Shown: piece by piece, positions 44,542 through 55,821 of the stretch | Layout of the letters: every line of letters begins with the position of its first letter | Position numbering within the stretch: the stretch's first letter is position 1 | Assembly: GCA_932294295.1 (NCBI GenBank) | Contig: OW028573.1 | Coordinates: 54,377,829 to 54,441,828 of the forward strand | Source: Alitta virens | Taxonomy: Eukaryota > Annelida > Polychaeta > Phyllodocida > Nereididae | Length of the DNA: 64,000 nt | Direction of reading: 5' to 3' | Position numbers and translations under genes: made by a program | The notes under the pieces: generated by a model | Seen by the model: only the letters and a program-made list of their open reading frames with translations | Database searches by the model: none | What the model was told of the DNA's origin: nothing

Positions 44542-47359
44542 CTAAAAACCAAAAGGTTGAGTGTCATATGTGCCCGGGATGAGGCGTCTCTTCGAGTAAG
44601 TCACTTTGAACCTTTTGATCTCGTCTCTATTGAAAAGCTTAAATTCATACTTATTACGCCTTATTTTACTGTACGGCACCGCAACATGTGGTTGCTCATC
44701 ACCGACATCTTCATCACTCAGCGGATTGTTGTCAGGGTCAGCCCAGAACAACACCAGTTTGCAGATACTATCGAAGTTCAAAAGTTGACTAACTTCGTAG
44801 TTTAAAGTGAAGCCTTTGAGCTTCGTTGTCTTGTCGCCGTTATTAGTCAAGAATGCGTAAGATTTCGGCCCACTGCTCACGAAGCGCGAGATGAACTGGT
44901 TACTCCCCAGCTCATTCGTCCACTGACCTAAGTGATCACCCATGTCCGGTGTATATTGCTTATCGTCCCCCTCTGTATATTCATAAACTACACTGTCGGT
45001 GTCAAAATAGATCACTCTTTCACCCAGACTATGCAGGACGTTGAAAAGACGGCTCCTTGCATTAGCCGTGGTGAAAGCTGCAATAAAAACATTTACATGC
45101 GTCATTTCGGGGAGGAACCCCTCCGAGTGCGTATACTCAATCATGCAGCAATTGGTGTCCAAGACATGCATACCTCAGAGAGTGATAGATGGGTTGACCA
45201 GCAGTTTGAAAATGTCTGCTCCTGTTTCTGTGAGTTTGTGCATTCTGTGGTTATTATTTTCGCCAAACTTACCCCAGAAGCTATTCAGGAGCAGTTTATT
45301 CGTGGCCCTCTTCCCCTGATTGAGTGAAATGCTTTGTCTGTCAAGACGAATACCTTCAATAGCCTCGTACTGCTCAATGTACTCAGTTTTTGCCCATTCA
45401 GTCATATCCGGAGAAGGCCACCCCGATGCCTCCTGTTTCCCTTTAAGAAATAAGTTAACATAATCTGAAAACAGCCCCGGAGTGTCCTGGGACCTGTCAA
45501 ACTTGGCCCTTTCCTTGAAGTGATAGACCTCGAACACTTTAATTACCACATAGCCTACTCTGAGGGCGTCTTCGAGGTCAACAGACGTCCAAGTACCTAC
45601 TAAGTCACGCTCAGAGTCTGGACACTTACAGGGGTCTGGTGTGCACACCTGCTGCAGAGTAGGAATAGGAGCTTACCGCCTGAATGTAGGGGGAGGCAGG
45701 GGTGATAGAGTCCTCGAGGAGGTCTGACGCGTGCTTGAATGAGACCAAAGTATTTGTGAATGTCCTGAGGAGGGGGGTCAATGATTACCTCTGGTATCCC
45801 TACTGGGAAGACATCATTCTTCAGTACCATAGGGTATAAGGAGCAGATATCCACATAGCCCAGCCTCTTTCCTTCCTTTGCCTCATGATACAGCTTCACT
45901 GCATTCACTCGACCGCCATAAAAAGCGGCCGGTGGATCCAGGCGAGGTAGCAGCTCACAATTTCTTTCAATCTCGCGCAGTCTCTCATTCGTGGTAAGCA
46001 TGTTCGTGAATTCGCATTCCCACATGAGGTGAACTTCAAAGTTCAGCTCCCTCCTCAGATACGCCAGCCTTGCTTCTGTTCGCTTATAGAGTGTTTTCAG
46101 GCTTTCACCTGTGTGGAGATGTCTGACATTAGCAGGTGTGTTGGGGCCACCGTAACACCTCCTACACCCGTGGTACACACAGCCGAGAAATTCCCAGGCT
46201 GTCTCTTTCCCTGTCACAGTGTCCTGATGGTAACCATCGAGTTTCAACCACCCATCCTTGGTTTGGTTTATCACTCGATGTTCACCCCCATTTCGTGCAT
46301 GGAGAATGGTCACTCCGTGTCTCTGGGCCTCGTACTCTAACCAAATGATTGATACTCGGCTGTGTGCATCAAGTCCTGCAAAACCACATGAAGGCATTCT
46401 AGCAAAGGGGGTTGAAACAAATTCCATGCCCTTTATCTCTACACTATCCATGTCAACAGAGCCACCCGCCGTGTCAACAAGCTGCAATTGGTCATTTTGA
46501 AGGTAGCCCTCCACATTGCGACCATCTTCGAGCGAGACAGAGTACTTCTCGGTCAAGAACATGTGGCGATAAGTCGCCATACACACACTGGCGAGGGTGT
46601 TATACTGAAAGGGGTCAATTCCGATGAGTTTAACCTCTCTCTTGCCTCCCTCGCCAACATCAACAACTTCTTCTCTGGATGTTATGCCGAGGAGCCAGCT
46701 CCTGAACGAGTTACAGCTCTCCTGCAGAATGTTAACATCATCCTCGCAATAGGCTAGTATCTCCTTCTTGAAGTCAAAGACCTTGCCCCTCTGCTGGACG
46801 TACCACCCGGTGAACTCTTCTCTGGCTTTTGACTTCATCCTGTTCACTCTGTAGCAGTACGGGTGGGGCATGGGGCCGACGTAGTCCCACATTTCCTTCT
46901 GGTTGAAAAAGACAGGAAATGTCCCCTTTTTAACACCCTGTAACCCAAACACCTTGGGCATCTGACTGAGAGGGAATGTCAGGAAGTTTAAAGAGTCTAT
47001 GATTCTGAACTTCCCCGCATCGATAGCAACAATTTTACTCCTCCTGTAAATGACTTTAGGGAGCTTCCTCATGCTGCAGAAGATGTATTTTGCCATGAAG
47101 TATGCGTCGTAAGCCTGACCATTGTGAAAAAGCAGAGTGTACCCCTCAAATTCACGCCTAAACAAGAATTGGCAGAAGTCTGTGGCAGCATTGTCACCAA
47201 AAAAGGCAACTCCTCTCTTCCCGCAGTCTCCACTGATCATACATACGTCTCTCTCCGCATTGCCCCTCGCAGCGTTCGGGTCGACATTGGCAGTGCATTT
47301 GTCACATGCAGTAGCGCAGTGTGAGCAGCGTGGATTGTCGCGGTAACTCACCCCGATAC

Positions 47360-50300
47360 TAGGGTGGTCCAAGAAAAAAAAGTTTTTTATTTTGCTGCTC
47401 CACAAGGCTGCCCCTGTTCCTAATGACCAACATATTCCTGAAGTTTCAGAGAAATTGGACAATATTTAGAGGTTGCTACCGAAATGCACTTTATTGTGAA
47501 AGGTAGTAATACAAACGTAAATAGTAACGATGTGTGCTTGTCAATGTATATATACTCTTAGAACACCTATTACTTACTGCACATAAAATGTCCAACAAAC
47601 AGAACCTTATACAAGGTTTATCTTATGTATTTCTAATTTACATGTATTTCCAATTTACATGAACATTTAAACAGATTTAATCATGAAGCAGTCCTGCCTT
47701 GTTTGATGAGGGAAACTTATTTCTGTGCAAGCGAACAGTTTGTAGAAGAAACTGCTTCTGTTCTTCATTTTTTGTCAAAGAGCTATTGTACTTCTCAATG
47801 AGACTAATTCCTCTCTCTGCACAGTCATTGACCACTTTTAAGCCATGAGCCTTTCTTTGCAAAGACAGGTAGTCTTGATCATCTGCCCATGTGCTGGGAT
47901 CTTTCACAAGGAATTATGCATCCTTAGAGTCATTGGTCAGAAAGTTTAACATTATTTTGGACCTGCTTGTTATATATTCTTCTAGTGGCCTACTGATTTC
48001 AGAGTCATTGGCTGCAATACGATGTGCACAGTCTTCATTGGGTGGCCTTGTCAAGTTAGCTACCATTGCCTTTTTCGTGGCATCATTAACAGAGTCGTCG
48101 AAAAAGGCAAGTGCTGACGAGTGTTCAGAAAGATACCACAGGTGTCTTTTCAAGGTTTTGGAAGCGACAACTTGTATAGTATCTTCTGGATATGTTTCTA
48201 ACAAGTGCAGAAACTGCAGATCATTGAGTGGAGCTTTCTCGAGAACTGGTGCCTCATGCCAAAACTTGGCATATAACAGTGAAACAGAAAGGCCAATTTT
48301 TAGCAAGCCTTTATATTCACGAGTAGTGAGTTTCACTTGACTTCTGAAAAGTAGCATCTTCAGTGCATAAATTGCCTTCATCATCCAGTGTGCATGATGT
48401 ACAGCACCTGGAGCACGAAAGGTGTATCCTTCTAAAGTTCCTCCTAGAAAAAGAATGCACAGCTGTAGAAGTTCCTTGTAGTTATCACGAGGGTGATGTT
48501 CATTTACAGCTTCCTGATAGTAGGTGATCATTTCCTCATGTTGTATCAGCTGCTCTGGACTAAACATATCATCAGTAGCTGGGAGAAACTGCTCAGTTTT
48601 GACATCTGGCCAACACTTTTGAAACCGTTTGAACAATTTCATATCGGGTCCACTTGTTGGTCCCAGAGATGACTTTACAACATCAGACAATATCACTTCA
48701 ATGATATGGTGACGGCAAGCCAGCCATAATAGTTCAGTGTTCAAAGCATGTTCTATAATTGTACAGGCACCTGAGTGCAACCCAGTATTTGAGGCAGTGG
48801 TATCAAACACTAAGCCTTTTATTTGTGATTTGAGGCCCCACTCATCTATCAAACCTAGGCATGCATTGGCTTGTGCTTCCCTAGTTCCACGGTGAATCTT
48901 TGGTACACCAAGCAGTTTTTCTGTACCATTGCCTGTGACTAATATGGCTACTCTGTCTATGTTTTCAGTTTTATTTCCTGAAAAATCAGGTAGTAATTTC
49001 CCATCCCAGTGCAAAAGCAGTGGCATATCTGCAGCTATGGTTGATCTTTCTTCAGCAGCTGCATTTATACGATTCACCATACGTGCACGACGTATGCCAC
49101 TTCTTGATAAGGACACATCCTTAACATTATGCCCAAGGGCTTTTACAATGGAAGTTGCTACCATCATTGCCCCACGATCAGAGATATTCACTCTATCCAA
49201 TGTTAAAGCTACATTTGGTGTAATTACTTCATGTGGACTTTTCTTTTGCTTTTTTTCTGGCAGCCAATGATTGGACAGGCACATTGTTCTCCTCATTATC
49301 TGAATCTGAACCTTCACTAGTTTCAGTAGCATCACTCAGCATTGGGGTCTTAATTTCTTGCATTTGCTCTTTAGCATATTTCTCTTTCTTTGCTCCTCTT
49401 TATGTAATCTTTTCTGTTTTATGATTTCTCTTTCAGCTGATATTTTGTCAACAGAGCTCATACTACAGCTTGAAGTGTCTACTCTCTGCATGGCTAGAAA
49501 CGCTTTGTCCTGTTCATTCTTCATGGTCTCAATGGCATCTTTTGTTGATATGTCAAACAGACTTTGGAGATCATCAAGAAACATCTGTTCCTTTGCCCGT
49601 AGAAAGTAACTTGACTTTAACCTATTCTTTTTTAACAGGCAGTATTGGTCATATAGCTTCTTTAATTGACGTTTGCAAGAATCATGTCTCTGAACAGGAA
49701 TATGTGCTTTCTCCCAGTATGTTAATGTTGACTGGATTGCCAGTTTGGCACTTTCATCTACAGTTTTACATTCTTCTAAATGATAGTACATCAAAGTCTT
49801 TAAAACATTTAACTTTGTTGGCAGTCCACTGCATATTATGTCCTTAACAGGTTTTCCCACAAGCCAAACTGAGGGTGAACTACCATATTATCAGCACCAC
49901 TGCATCTGTAAAAATATATCACAAATAAATAATACCTGAAGACCTGCAAATTATGTTTCTGCAAAATATAGATTTACTCTCTAAAAATATTTAGTACAGT
50001 AATAATAGTATACTTACTAATGCACAAAAGTAGTTAGAGCAATGTACAATGCATGCAGCTTCATGGGAATCGAAAGGAGATGATATAAGAAGTCCATTTT
50101 CCAAATGAAACACTCATGACTGATGATCACTGAGCACTTTACATATCTATGTGTCATTTATGGTGCTCTCTGGATCAGTGCTAAAGAAAACTTCACAGTG
50201 CACACAAATTCTATCAATGTGTACAACTGTACATTGTTTCTCTGCATGTACAGTGTAATACGAACTTCACTTTCGAAGGCATATTACAAAATCCAACTTT

Positions 50301-50438
50301 GGTAGCAACCTCTAAATATTGTCCAAATAACCCAATTTTTTGTAGGCATTCATTTTGTGATAAAAGGAAAAGGGGCAGCCTTGTGGAGCAACATTTTGAA
50401 GACATTTGTTTTTTTCCCTTATACTTTGGACCACCCTA
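47360..50438 (-). mobile_element. hAT-like DNA transposon inside polB
   Basis: Ends are TAGGGTGGTCCAA in inverted orientation, with longer subterminal inverted matches (TGCTCCACAAGGCTGCCCC and TTGGACAATATTTAGAGGTT). A perfect 8-bp duplication CCCGATAC flanks it (47352-47359; 50439-50446). 8-bp duplications and TAGGG-type ends fit hAT-like elements, but the transposase lacks the usual C-terminal hAT dimerisation wording, so the superfamily call is tentative. It lies between exonuclease motifs I and II of polB. Confidence 0.85.
47914..49860 (-). pseudogene. Transposase of the hAT-like element (frameshifted)
   Basis: Minus strand. The N-terminal part (49860-49339) is basic and helical. The core (about 49260-47914) shows LLLHWDGKLLPDF, LVFDTTASNTGLHSGAC and LACRHHIIEVIL, a D...D...C/H arrangement like an RNase-H-fold transposase; I recognise this wording from a widespread, poorly named insect/cnidarian/mollusc transposase group. 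Between the two parts an acidic stretch (SDATETSEGSDSDNEEN, about 49270-49335) is open only in another register, so two frameshifts (about 49380 and the A-rich run near 49250) flank it and cancel. A separate short minus frame at 47677-47907 may be its C-terminal tail. Confidence 0.6.
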
Positions 50439-50446
50439 CCCGATAC
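50439..50446. repeat. Target-site duplication of the hAT-like element (right copy)
   Basis: CCCGATAC; the left copy is at 47352-47359. Confidence 0.9.
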
Positions 50447-51622
50447 AGTAGGAGCACTCCCAGTGGGCCACAAGCAGGTTGGGCAAATGAAATTTGCCAG
50501 TGGGGTCAGCCTCAAAGTCGGCGAAGGCATACTTGCATGACAAGGCCTTGGGTTTTTGTTGACGTATGTAGCAGAAATGCACACCTGTGACCAGCTTTCT
50601 GCAAATCTTACACTCGTGTGTACCGCATTTGTGGTCATCGCCAGGCTTGTAGAACACACCACAGCCTCTGCAGCTGGTTGCAGGCCACAGAGTGCATGAA
50701 GCGATTACATACCTGGCAGCAGTGCTTCTCAATGTCCAGGATAGGACATGACTCTGCTTTACACGATGAGCACTGGTCACAGCCCGCATATCCATATCTC
50801 TTGTCATAGGGTGTCAAACATTTTGAGCAAAAGGCCGACTTTGCAAAGATACAGTGCACCTTGATTATTGTATGAAAGTGCCCTACTGCTTTTGTATCTA
50901 GAGGGTCGCGCTGATATAATAAATAAATAGTACGCTGCCTACAGTCATCACCCACATAGATAGGCCTGACACTAGATCCTCTGCCGAAAACTACTACTCG
51001 TGCGTTAGCCACTCTTTCGAAAGAGGGTATATCAGTGAAAACCGGGACATATTCAAGGTCAAATCCAGCGGTGGTGTGAAGCCTCTGAGCTTCAACAGCC
51101 TGAGCATTTCTTTTACCATTGTTCACCCTTTTGTACTCATTCTGAGCGAAATTGTACGCTTGCTTGTTAGACACAGGAGTTGCATTAAGTCGAGTAATAA
51201 TGATTTCGATCACTTCCTCCAGACCGCCCATGATGTCCCTGAGATTAACACCAGCCCAATTTACATTAAAATGTACACTGTACACCAACTCTCGAGCAAC
51301 TCCACCATCAAACTCGATGTCTTTGATATTCCTAACTTCAATGTGTCTGTGGAAATTCACTACATAATCGGGGCCATCAAATATCATGTGAGGTTCAATG
51401 AGGCCCTCATCGACAACCTCCTCAGCCACCTCCTCAGCCTGTTCATCGTTTTCATTCATGACTATATCATCTACACCTGCACCAATTATATTCTTTTCGT
51501 AGAGCATGTCTAAAAATAAAATTTCTCTCTGCTCCCCGTCAAGCACCTGACCTTCGGCCCCCTGATCCACTTGAGGTATTTCATTTAAGCTATGAAAAAA
51601 AATAAAAAATAAAAATAAAATA

Positions 51623-51663
<41 letters not shown>

Positions 51664-52388
51664 AAAATAAATTAATAAAAAGTTTTCTGCTATGCCTCCT
51701 ATGGAGGCCCTTCTACATGCTTTTTGTAATAAAGCATTCCAGTGATTGTCAATATGGTTTTCAAAAAATTAAATACATAGATGTATTATTATTATTATTA
51801 TTATTATTATTTATTCATTTGAGGTAGCAATGGTTACATAAATGACAGATACATGTACCGAAAAAAATAAAAATAAATAAATTCTGGTAAAATACTGACT
51901 AGCTGTCAGACCAATCCCCCAGAGCCAAATCCCTCATCCACGAAAAGCTATCCTCGTCCTCGGCATCCCTAGCCCTACCCTCGCTCGGGGTATTATCGAC
52001 ATCATCTCTGCTGATACTGAAAAGAGAGAGAGAGAGAGAAAAAAAGTTAGCAAATGTATATGCCTTTCCCTGTTGGGGCACTAAAAAATACATTCCTTGT
52101 CACTTTTCAAAAAAATTCAGCACTCACTTATGTCGATCAGGGTCTGGTATACACGGTGGTTCACCACCGGACCGAGTATGAGGTTGGGCTGGTGGAACCC
52201 CGGAAGGGGCCGGCTACTTCCCCATCTTCAACAATACTAGGGGGGAAAAAAATAAAAATAAATAAATAAATATATATACAAATATAGGTCCCTCTGCTGT
52301 TATATAGTAATCGACTCGACTTGCCCATTGATGACACGACGAGTGAAGGTGAACCATCGCCGGGGATTGACTGCTTCCGGACCTTAGG

Positions 52389-52419
52389 CAACAGCAGCAG
52401 CAGCAGCAGCAGTAGAAGC

Positions 52420-52453
<34 letters not shown>

Positions 52454-52461
52454 GTAGCAGT

Positions 52462-52496
<35 letters not shown>

Positions 52497-52500
52497 CGGT
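52389..52500. repeat. CAG/AGC trinucleotide run with TAG interruptions
   Basis: About 110 bp of (AGC)n with AGT variants; on the minus strand it would code Ala/Thr repeats in island C. Confidence 0.9.
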
Positions 52501-53232
52501 ATCAGCACTGGTGTCAGCATCTGTATCAGCATCGGTATCAGCATCGTTGGCCTCAAAATTGAGCACCCTCCTGACTGTCCACCGAGATAGAGGCGTTACT
52601 TGAGCATCTTCAACGTTGCTGCTAGAAAATAATATAAAATAAAATAAAAATAAATAAAACAATCCCTACTGGCATATAACCGTATACACTAGAGTGTAAT
52701 ATCGAAGTAATAGTGTTGCTATGTAGAATTGTACATACACATTCGATGCTTCTCTACGTCGAACACTTGGCCTCTTTTCATACACCTCGCAGGCCAACTT
52801 GGCTTTTTTGACTAGTGGCTCCCCCTCCAGCGGTGCCGGTATACGGAAACAGGCCATGAAACTTTCAAGTTTCATGACACTCTTCCTATGGTAGCTCAGC
52901 TGTTGGCTATATCTCTGAGTACAAAGGAAAAAAGAAATTGTCACTCTGTTCACAGGCACAAAAGCAAAAAAAACAAGCGCAGACACAAACGCAATATACA
53001 CACCTTCAGCATGGCAGCTTCGGCAGAAAGAATGGCTTCGTCATCATCAGTTTCTTTCCACTCCATTTCTTCTACATGTGAAGCAGGGCTGGGAGGGGGT
53101 GGTGGTGGAGGAGAAGGAGGTGTAGGAGGTGAAAATAAAGCGCTCTTCGGAGTTGAGGTCCTCAGAGGTACTGGGAGTGTAGGTGGTGTTGAACCGAGTA
53201 GAGAAGGATTGGTATTTCCCTGCGAATTAGGC

Positions 53233-53331
53233 TCAGTACCAGTGCCAGTACCAGTGCCAGTACCAGTGCCAGTGCCAGTGCCAGTGCCAGTGCCAGTACC
53301 AGTACCAGTACCAGTACCAGTACCAGTACCA
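53233..53331. repeat. CCAGTR hexanucleotide run
   Basis: About sixteen units of CCAGTA/CCAGTG; on the minus strand codes a Gly-Thr repeat in island A. Confidence 0.9.
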
Positions 53332-53415
53332 TCAACATCCATAGGTTCTCCACTGGGACCACCATTCAGCATCAGCTCTAGTTGGCGTATTTCACGCATG
53401 GTCTGCAAAGCTAGG

Positions 53416-53613
53416 CTATAAAATAAAATAAAATAAAATTGATAAATAAATAAAAGAACGAGTTATATTTAGAGTTATATCATTAAGCCTACACCAGCAC
53501 AAGCACACGCACGCACATACAGCACTCGCTAAGGCACATACAGCGTACGACATATAGCACACGTCATACTGTCTTACAGCGAACGCTACGCCATAGCTCG
53601 CCCGCGATAAAAC
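53416..53613. promoter_or_regulatory. Probable divergent promoter between island gene/polB and ATPase
   Basis: About 200 bp between minus-strand island A and the plus-strand ATPase ATG. It has CACGC/ACAC-rich sequence and no open frame of note. Since genes on each side point away from it, it probably holds both promoters; no TATA box stands out, and part may be a 5' exon. Confidence 0.35.
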
Positions 53614-54423
53614 ATGGAGAAAGCGCATTGCTCTAATAAGTCTGAAGAAGAAAAAGAATGCCCAGAAGAAGAAGAAGAAGAACTAGAACTAAAATTAGGA
53701 CTAGAGCTGGAAGGAGAAAAATACGACGAGCTTGAGGGGCTCGAGGAGCGCGAAGAACAAGATCAAGATCAAGAATCTCTTTTTAAGTTCGAGTCGCCCT
53801 CCTCTACAGTCATTGCGGGGCCATCCATGGTTGGAAAAACTGTTCTGGCCCTGTCGATCGTGAAGAACTCGAGGGTGATGTACACTATACCACCGATGAA
53901 GATCTTGTACGCGTACGGCGTTTATCAGAAAAAGTTTGAAGACCTCGAGGCTCGGATACCTAATCTGACTCTCCATCACGGGCTGCCACCTAGAGAGCTG
54001 ATAGAAGAACTGAAAAGCGAAGACGGTAACAATCTGGTGGTTCTGTACGATTTGATGGACGAAATATGCAATTCCAGCGAAATGTGCTCGCTGTTTACTC
54101 GCGAAGTTCATCATGGCCGCATCTCGGTCATAATGATATCGCAAAATGTCTACCATCAGTCGCGCTACTCACGCACCATTAGCCTCAATACGAGTTACTT
54201 GATATTGATGAAGACATGCAGGGACCTACAGCAGATACACTTCCTCTCTCGTCAGATGTTCCCTAGCACTCCAAAGCGATTAGTCGAGGCACACGAAGAC
54301 GCCACAAGACAACCAAGAGGGTACCTAGTCGTGAACAACTTGACTAGCTCAGGCGACGAGGACGTTCGCCTGTGCACCTCAATCCTACCCGGTGAGACCC
54401 TAGTGCTGTACACGCGGAAATAA
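53614..54423 (+). CDS. Polinton genome-packaging ATPase (FtsK/HerA type)
   Basis: 269 residues, intact frame. An acidic N-terminus (Glu-rich, residues 11-54) precedes the P-loop domain: Walker A GPSMVGKT at 69-76, Walker B about residues 140-150 (VVLYDLMDE), and a sensor-like ISQN about 25 residues later. This is the A32/adenovirus-IVa2-like packaging ATPase found in all typical Polintons; it would drive DNA into capsids. Starts the rightward virion gene block. The Glu-rich extension is longer than I would expect. One of the few core genes without a break. Confidence 0.9.
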   Translation: MEKAHCSNKSEEEKECPEEEEEELELKLGLELEGEKYDELEGLEEREEQDQDQESLFKFESPSSTVIAGPSMVGKTVLALSIVKNSRVMYTIPPMKILYAYGVYQKKFEDLEARIPNLTLHHGLPPRELIEELKSEDGNNLVVLYDLMDEICNSSEMCSLFTREVHHGRISVIMISQNVYHQSRYSRTISLNTSYLILMKTCRDLQQIHFLSRQMFPSTPKRLVEAHEDATRQPRGYLVVNNLTSSGDEDVRLCTSILPGETLVLYTRK

Positions 54424-54874
54424 TGCCTGACAGAGTCAAGGACTGTATCGGCTTTCTGGAGCTTTTGGTGAACACGTACAAGCTGCCGCTCGCTCCAGTC
54501 GCACATTACTGTTAGAGGCCACCAGGGACCAACTCCTGTGCATAACGGAGGTCATACTGAATACATTAGAGGGCAACTTGAGGATCTCCAACAGTCCGCA
54601 TCTAAAGCTGAGTAGATTCAAGGGAGTGCTGCGTAAAGTACCTAGAATAGTAGTACCAAAAGTTGCCTCGCTCAAATCGCGCAACTCTGGCTCCAGCTCC
54701 ATCTCCAGCTCCATCTCCAGCTTCAGGACTACGGTGGCATCTCGAAAACAGTTGAGAGAGCTCTACGCGAGACACTACAAGACGCTGATCGAATTCCTGG
54801 AACTCTGCATACCTCCCCTGAAAGGCCTTCTCGAGCCAGAAGAAAACGGCAATGGCAATGACAATAAAATTTAA
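54424..54874 (+). pseudogene. Conserved small Polinton basic protein (frameshifted)
   Basis: The ATG overlaps the ATPase end (TAATG). A first 30-codon frame (VKDCIGFLELLVNTYKLPL) runs into a second register from about 54510 with LLLEATRDQLLCITEVILN, KLSRFKGVLRKV and RKQLRELYARHYKTLIEFL. The pattern (leading helix; LLCI.E..LN.L.GN; KL.RFK..LRK; closing hydrophobic helix) matches a roughly 120-150-residue protein I know as a regular Polinton neighbour of the capsid genes, function unknown. A Ser-rich insert (GSSSISSSISS) is unusual. A one-base deletion near 54500 breaks it. Confidence 0.6.
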
Positions 54875-55819
54875 CAAGAAAGTTTACGTGATTCCTCAGG
54901 AAAAATACCAGTCTACTGGAGAATCATAAAAAATATACAAGCGGCTGCTGCGAGCCAGGTGCCCTCCTTTCGAGTGCCTGGTGAGGTACAGGCAGGGACC
55001 TCTTCTAGCGCCGGAGGCGGGCACCTCGAGATCAGGGGGGCGCCGGTTCTCAATGGAAATACGATGAAACGGGGTAGGTCCACTTCTAAGGATCGCCTAC
55101 AGGACCGGACTGGCCTTCAGACTGGTGTCATTATGAGCGAAATCGAGTCGAGGTTGAGAGACCAATCGCTGGTGAATAAGGTCAGGGCCATACTCCATCT
55201 ACTGTCAGTCGAGGGCGAAGGTGACTACGAAAGCTATTACGTCGACCTGCTGCTACACACGCAGTCGAGCTCCTTCCCAGTGCCCACCGATAACCGCAAG
55301 TTGTACTGGCTCATGCTGCAGAGAGGAGTGCCACTGAATTTAATCTCAAACGTTAAATTACGGAGAATATTACATTATATGAAAAACAAATACGAAGCCG
55401 AAACCGAAGAAGAGCAAGAAGGAGGAGGAGGAGGAGGAGGAGGAGGAGGAGGAGGAGGAGGAGGAGGAGGAGGAGGAGGTTCAGAGTGGAGAAAGAGGAG
55501 AAAAAGGAGAAAGAGGAAAAGGTGTGAGACTGAGGCTGAGGCTGGGGCTGAGACTGAGGAGGCTGAGGCTGAGACTGAGGAGGCTGAGGCTGAGGCTGAG
55601 GAGACTGAGACTGAGACTGAGGAGACTGAGACTGAGGAGACTGAGACTGAGACTGAGGAGACTGAGACTGAGACTGGGACTGGGACTAGGCCTAAGACTA
55701 AGACTAAGACTAAGCCTAGGCCTAAGACTAAGACTAAGACTGTCGAAGGAGCAACGAAAGAGGCTAGCGCAAAAGGAAAGGGGAAACGTCGTGCATGGAT
55801 CAAAGTCTCCAATAAATAA
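54858..55819 (+). pseudogene. Conserved Polinton protein with giant low-complexity tail (frameshifted)
   Basis: Begins MTIKFNKKVYVIPQEKY (54858), overlapping the previous gene's end; a stop follows at once, and the rest is in another register from 54959. The conserved part reads SLVNKVRAILHLL ... FPVPTDNRKLYWLMLQRGVPLNLISN, recalling a Polinton protein with (V)P.x.Y..KA..LL..L...G...F...L...N/GVP..LI.N. After residue about 150 comes a (GGA)n-encoded poly-Gly tract (55421-55480) and about 75 residues of Glu-Thr/Glu-Ala repeats (55520-55680), then a Lys-rich end. Tail length is probably unstable. Confidence 0.55.
55421..55740 (+). repeat. GGA tract and GAGACT minisatellite inside Polinton gene
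   Basis: Pure (GGA)n of about 60 bp, then degenerate GAGGCT/GAGACT hexanucleotide repeats of about 200 bp. All long frames on the other strand across it are artefacts of this composition. Confidence 0.9.
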
Positions 55820-55821
55820 CA

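Larger units (their letters stand above)
44542..51589 (-). pseudogene. Polinton DNA polymerase B (pPolB), interrupted
   Basis: Family B, protein-primed-type polymerase that would replicate the element. The N-terminal exon starts after a splice acceptor (TTTTTTCATAG) at 51589. It contains an N-terminal domain and a Cys-rich zinc region (FCSKCLTPY, CDQCSSCKAESC). Exonuclease motifs: FADFEAD (about 50510-50525), HNGQAYDAYF (about 47100-47126), YCEDDVNIL (about 46729-46753). Polymerase motifs: A, DICSLYP (about 45829-45850); B, KLLLNSFWGKFG (about 45259-45300); C, YFDTDS (44993-45010). All key residues are there. Breaks: frameshift near 50665; hAT-like insertion 47360-50438 (duplication CCCGATAC); frameshift near 45630; an in-frame TGA at 45175-45177 between motifs B and C. 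The gene cannot make full-length polymerase unless shifts are sequence errors and the insertion is spliced. Confidence 0.93.
51899..53415 (-). other. Array of exon-like islands upstream of polB
   Basis: Minus strand. Five coding-like islands are separated by A/T-rich spacers with splice-acceptor ends: A 53415-53004 (acceptor TTTTATAG, donor GTGTGT), B 52914-52741 (acceptor TTTGTACTCAG, donor GTGTAT; encodes QQLSYHRKSVMKLE...), C from 52621 (acceptor TTTTCTAG; carries a long CAG-type run), D from 52236 (acceptor CCCCCCTAG), E 52016-51899 (acceptor CTCTTTTCAG, ends in a stop). C, D and E begin with similar S-x-VED/ISRDD acidic starts, as if derived by duplication. They could be 5' exons of polB, or a separate spliced gene read from the region at 53.4-53.6 kb. 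Splice phases could not be resolved. Confidence 0.4.

Noticed and set aside
45041..47346. Plus-strand frames of 60-130 codons opposite polB
   Set aside because: Shadows of the polymerase gene on the minus strand.
52161..52556. Poly-Leu or poly-Ser frames
   Set aside because: CAG/AGC repeat translated in wrong registers.
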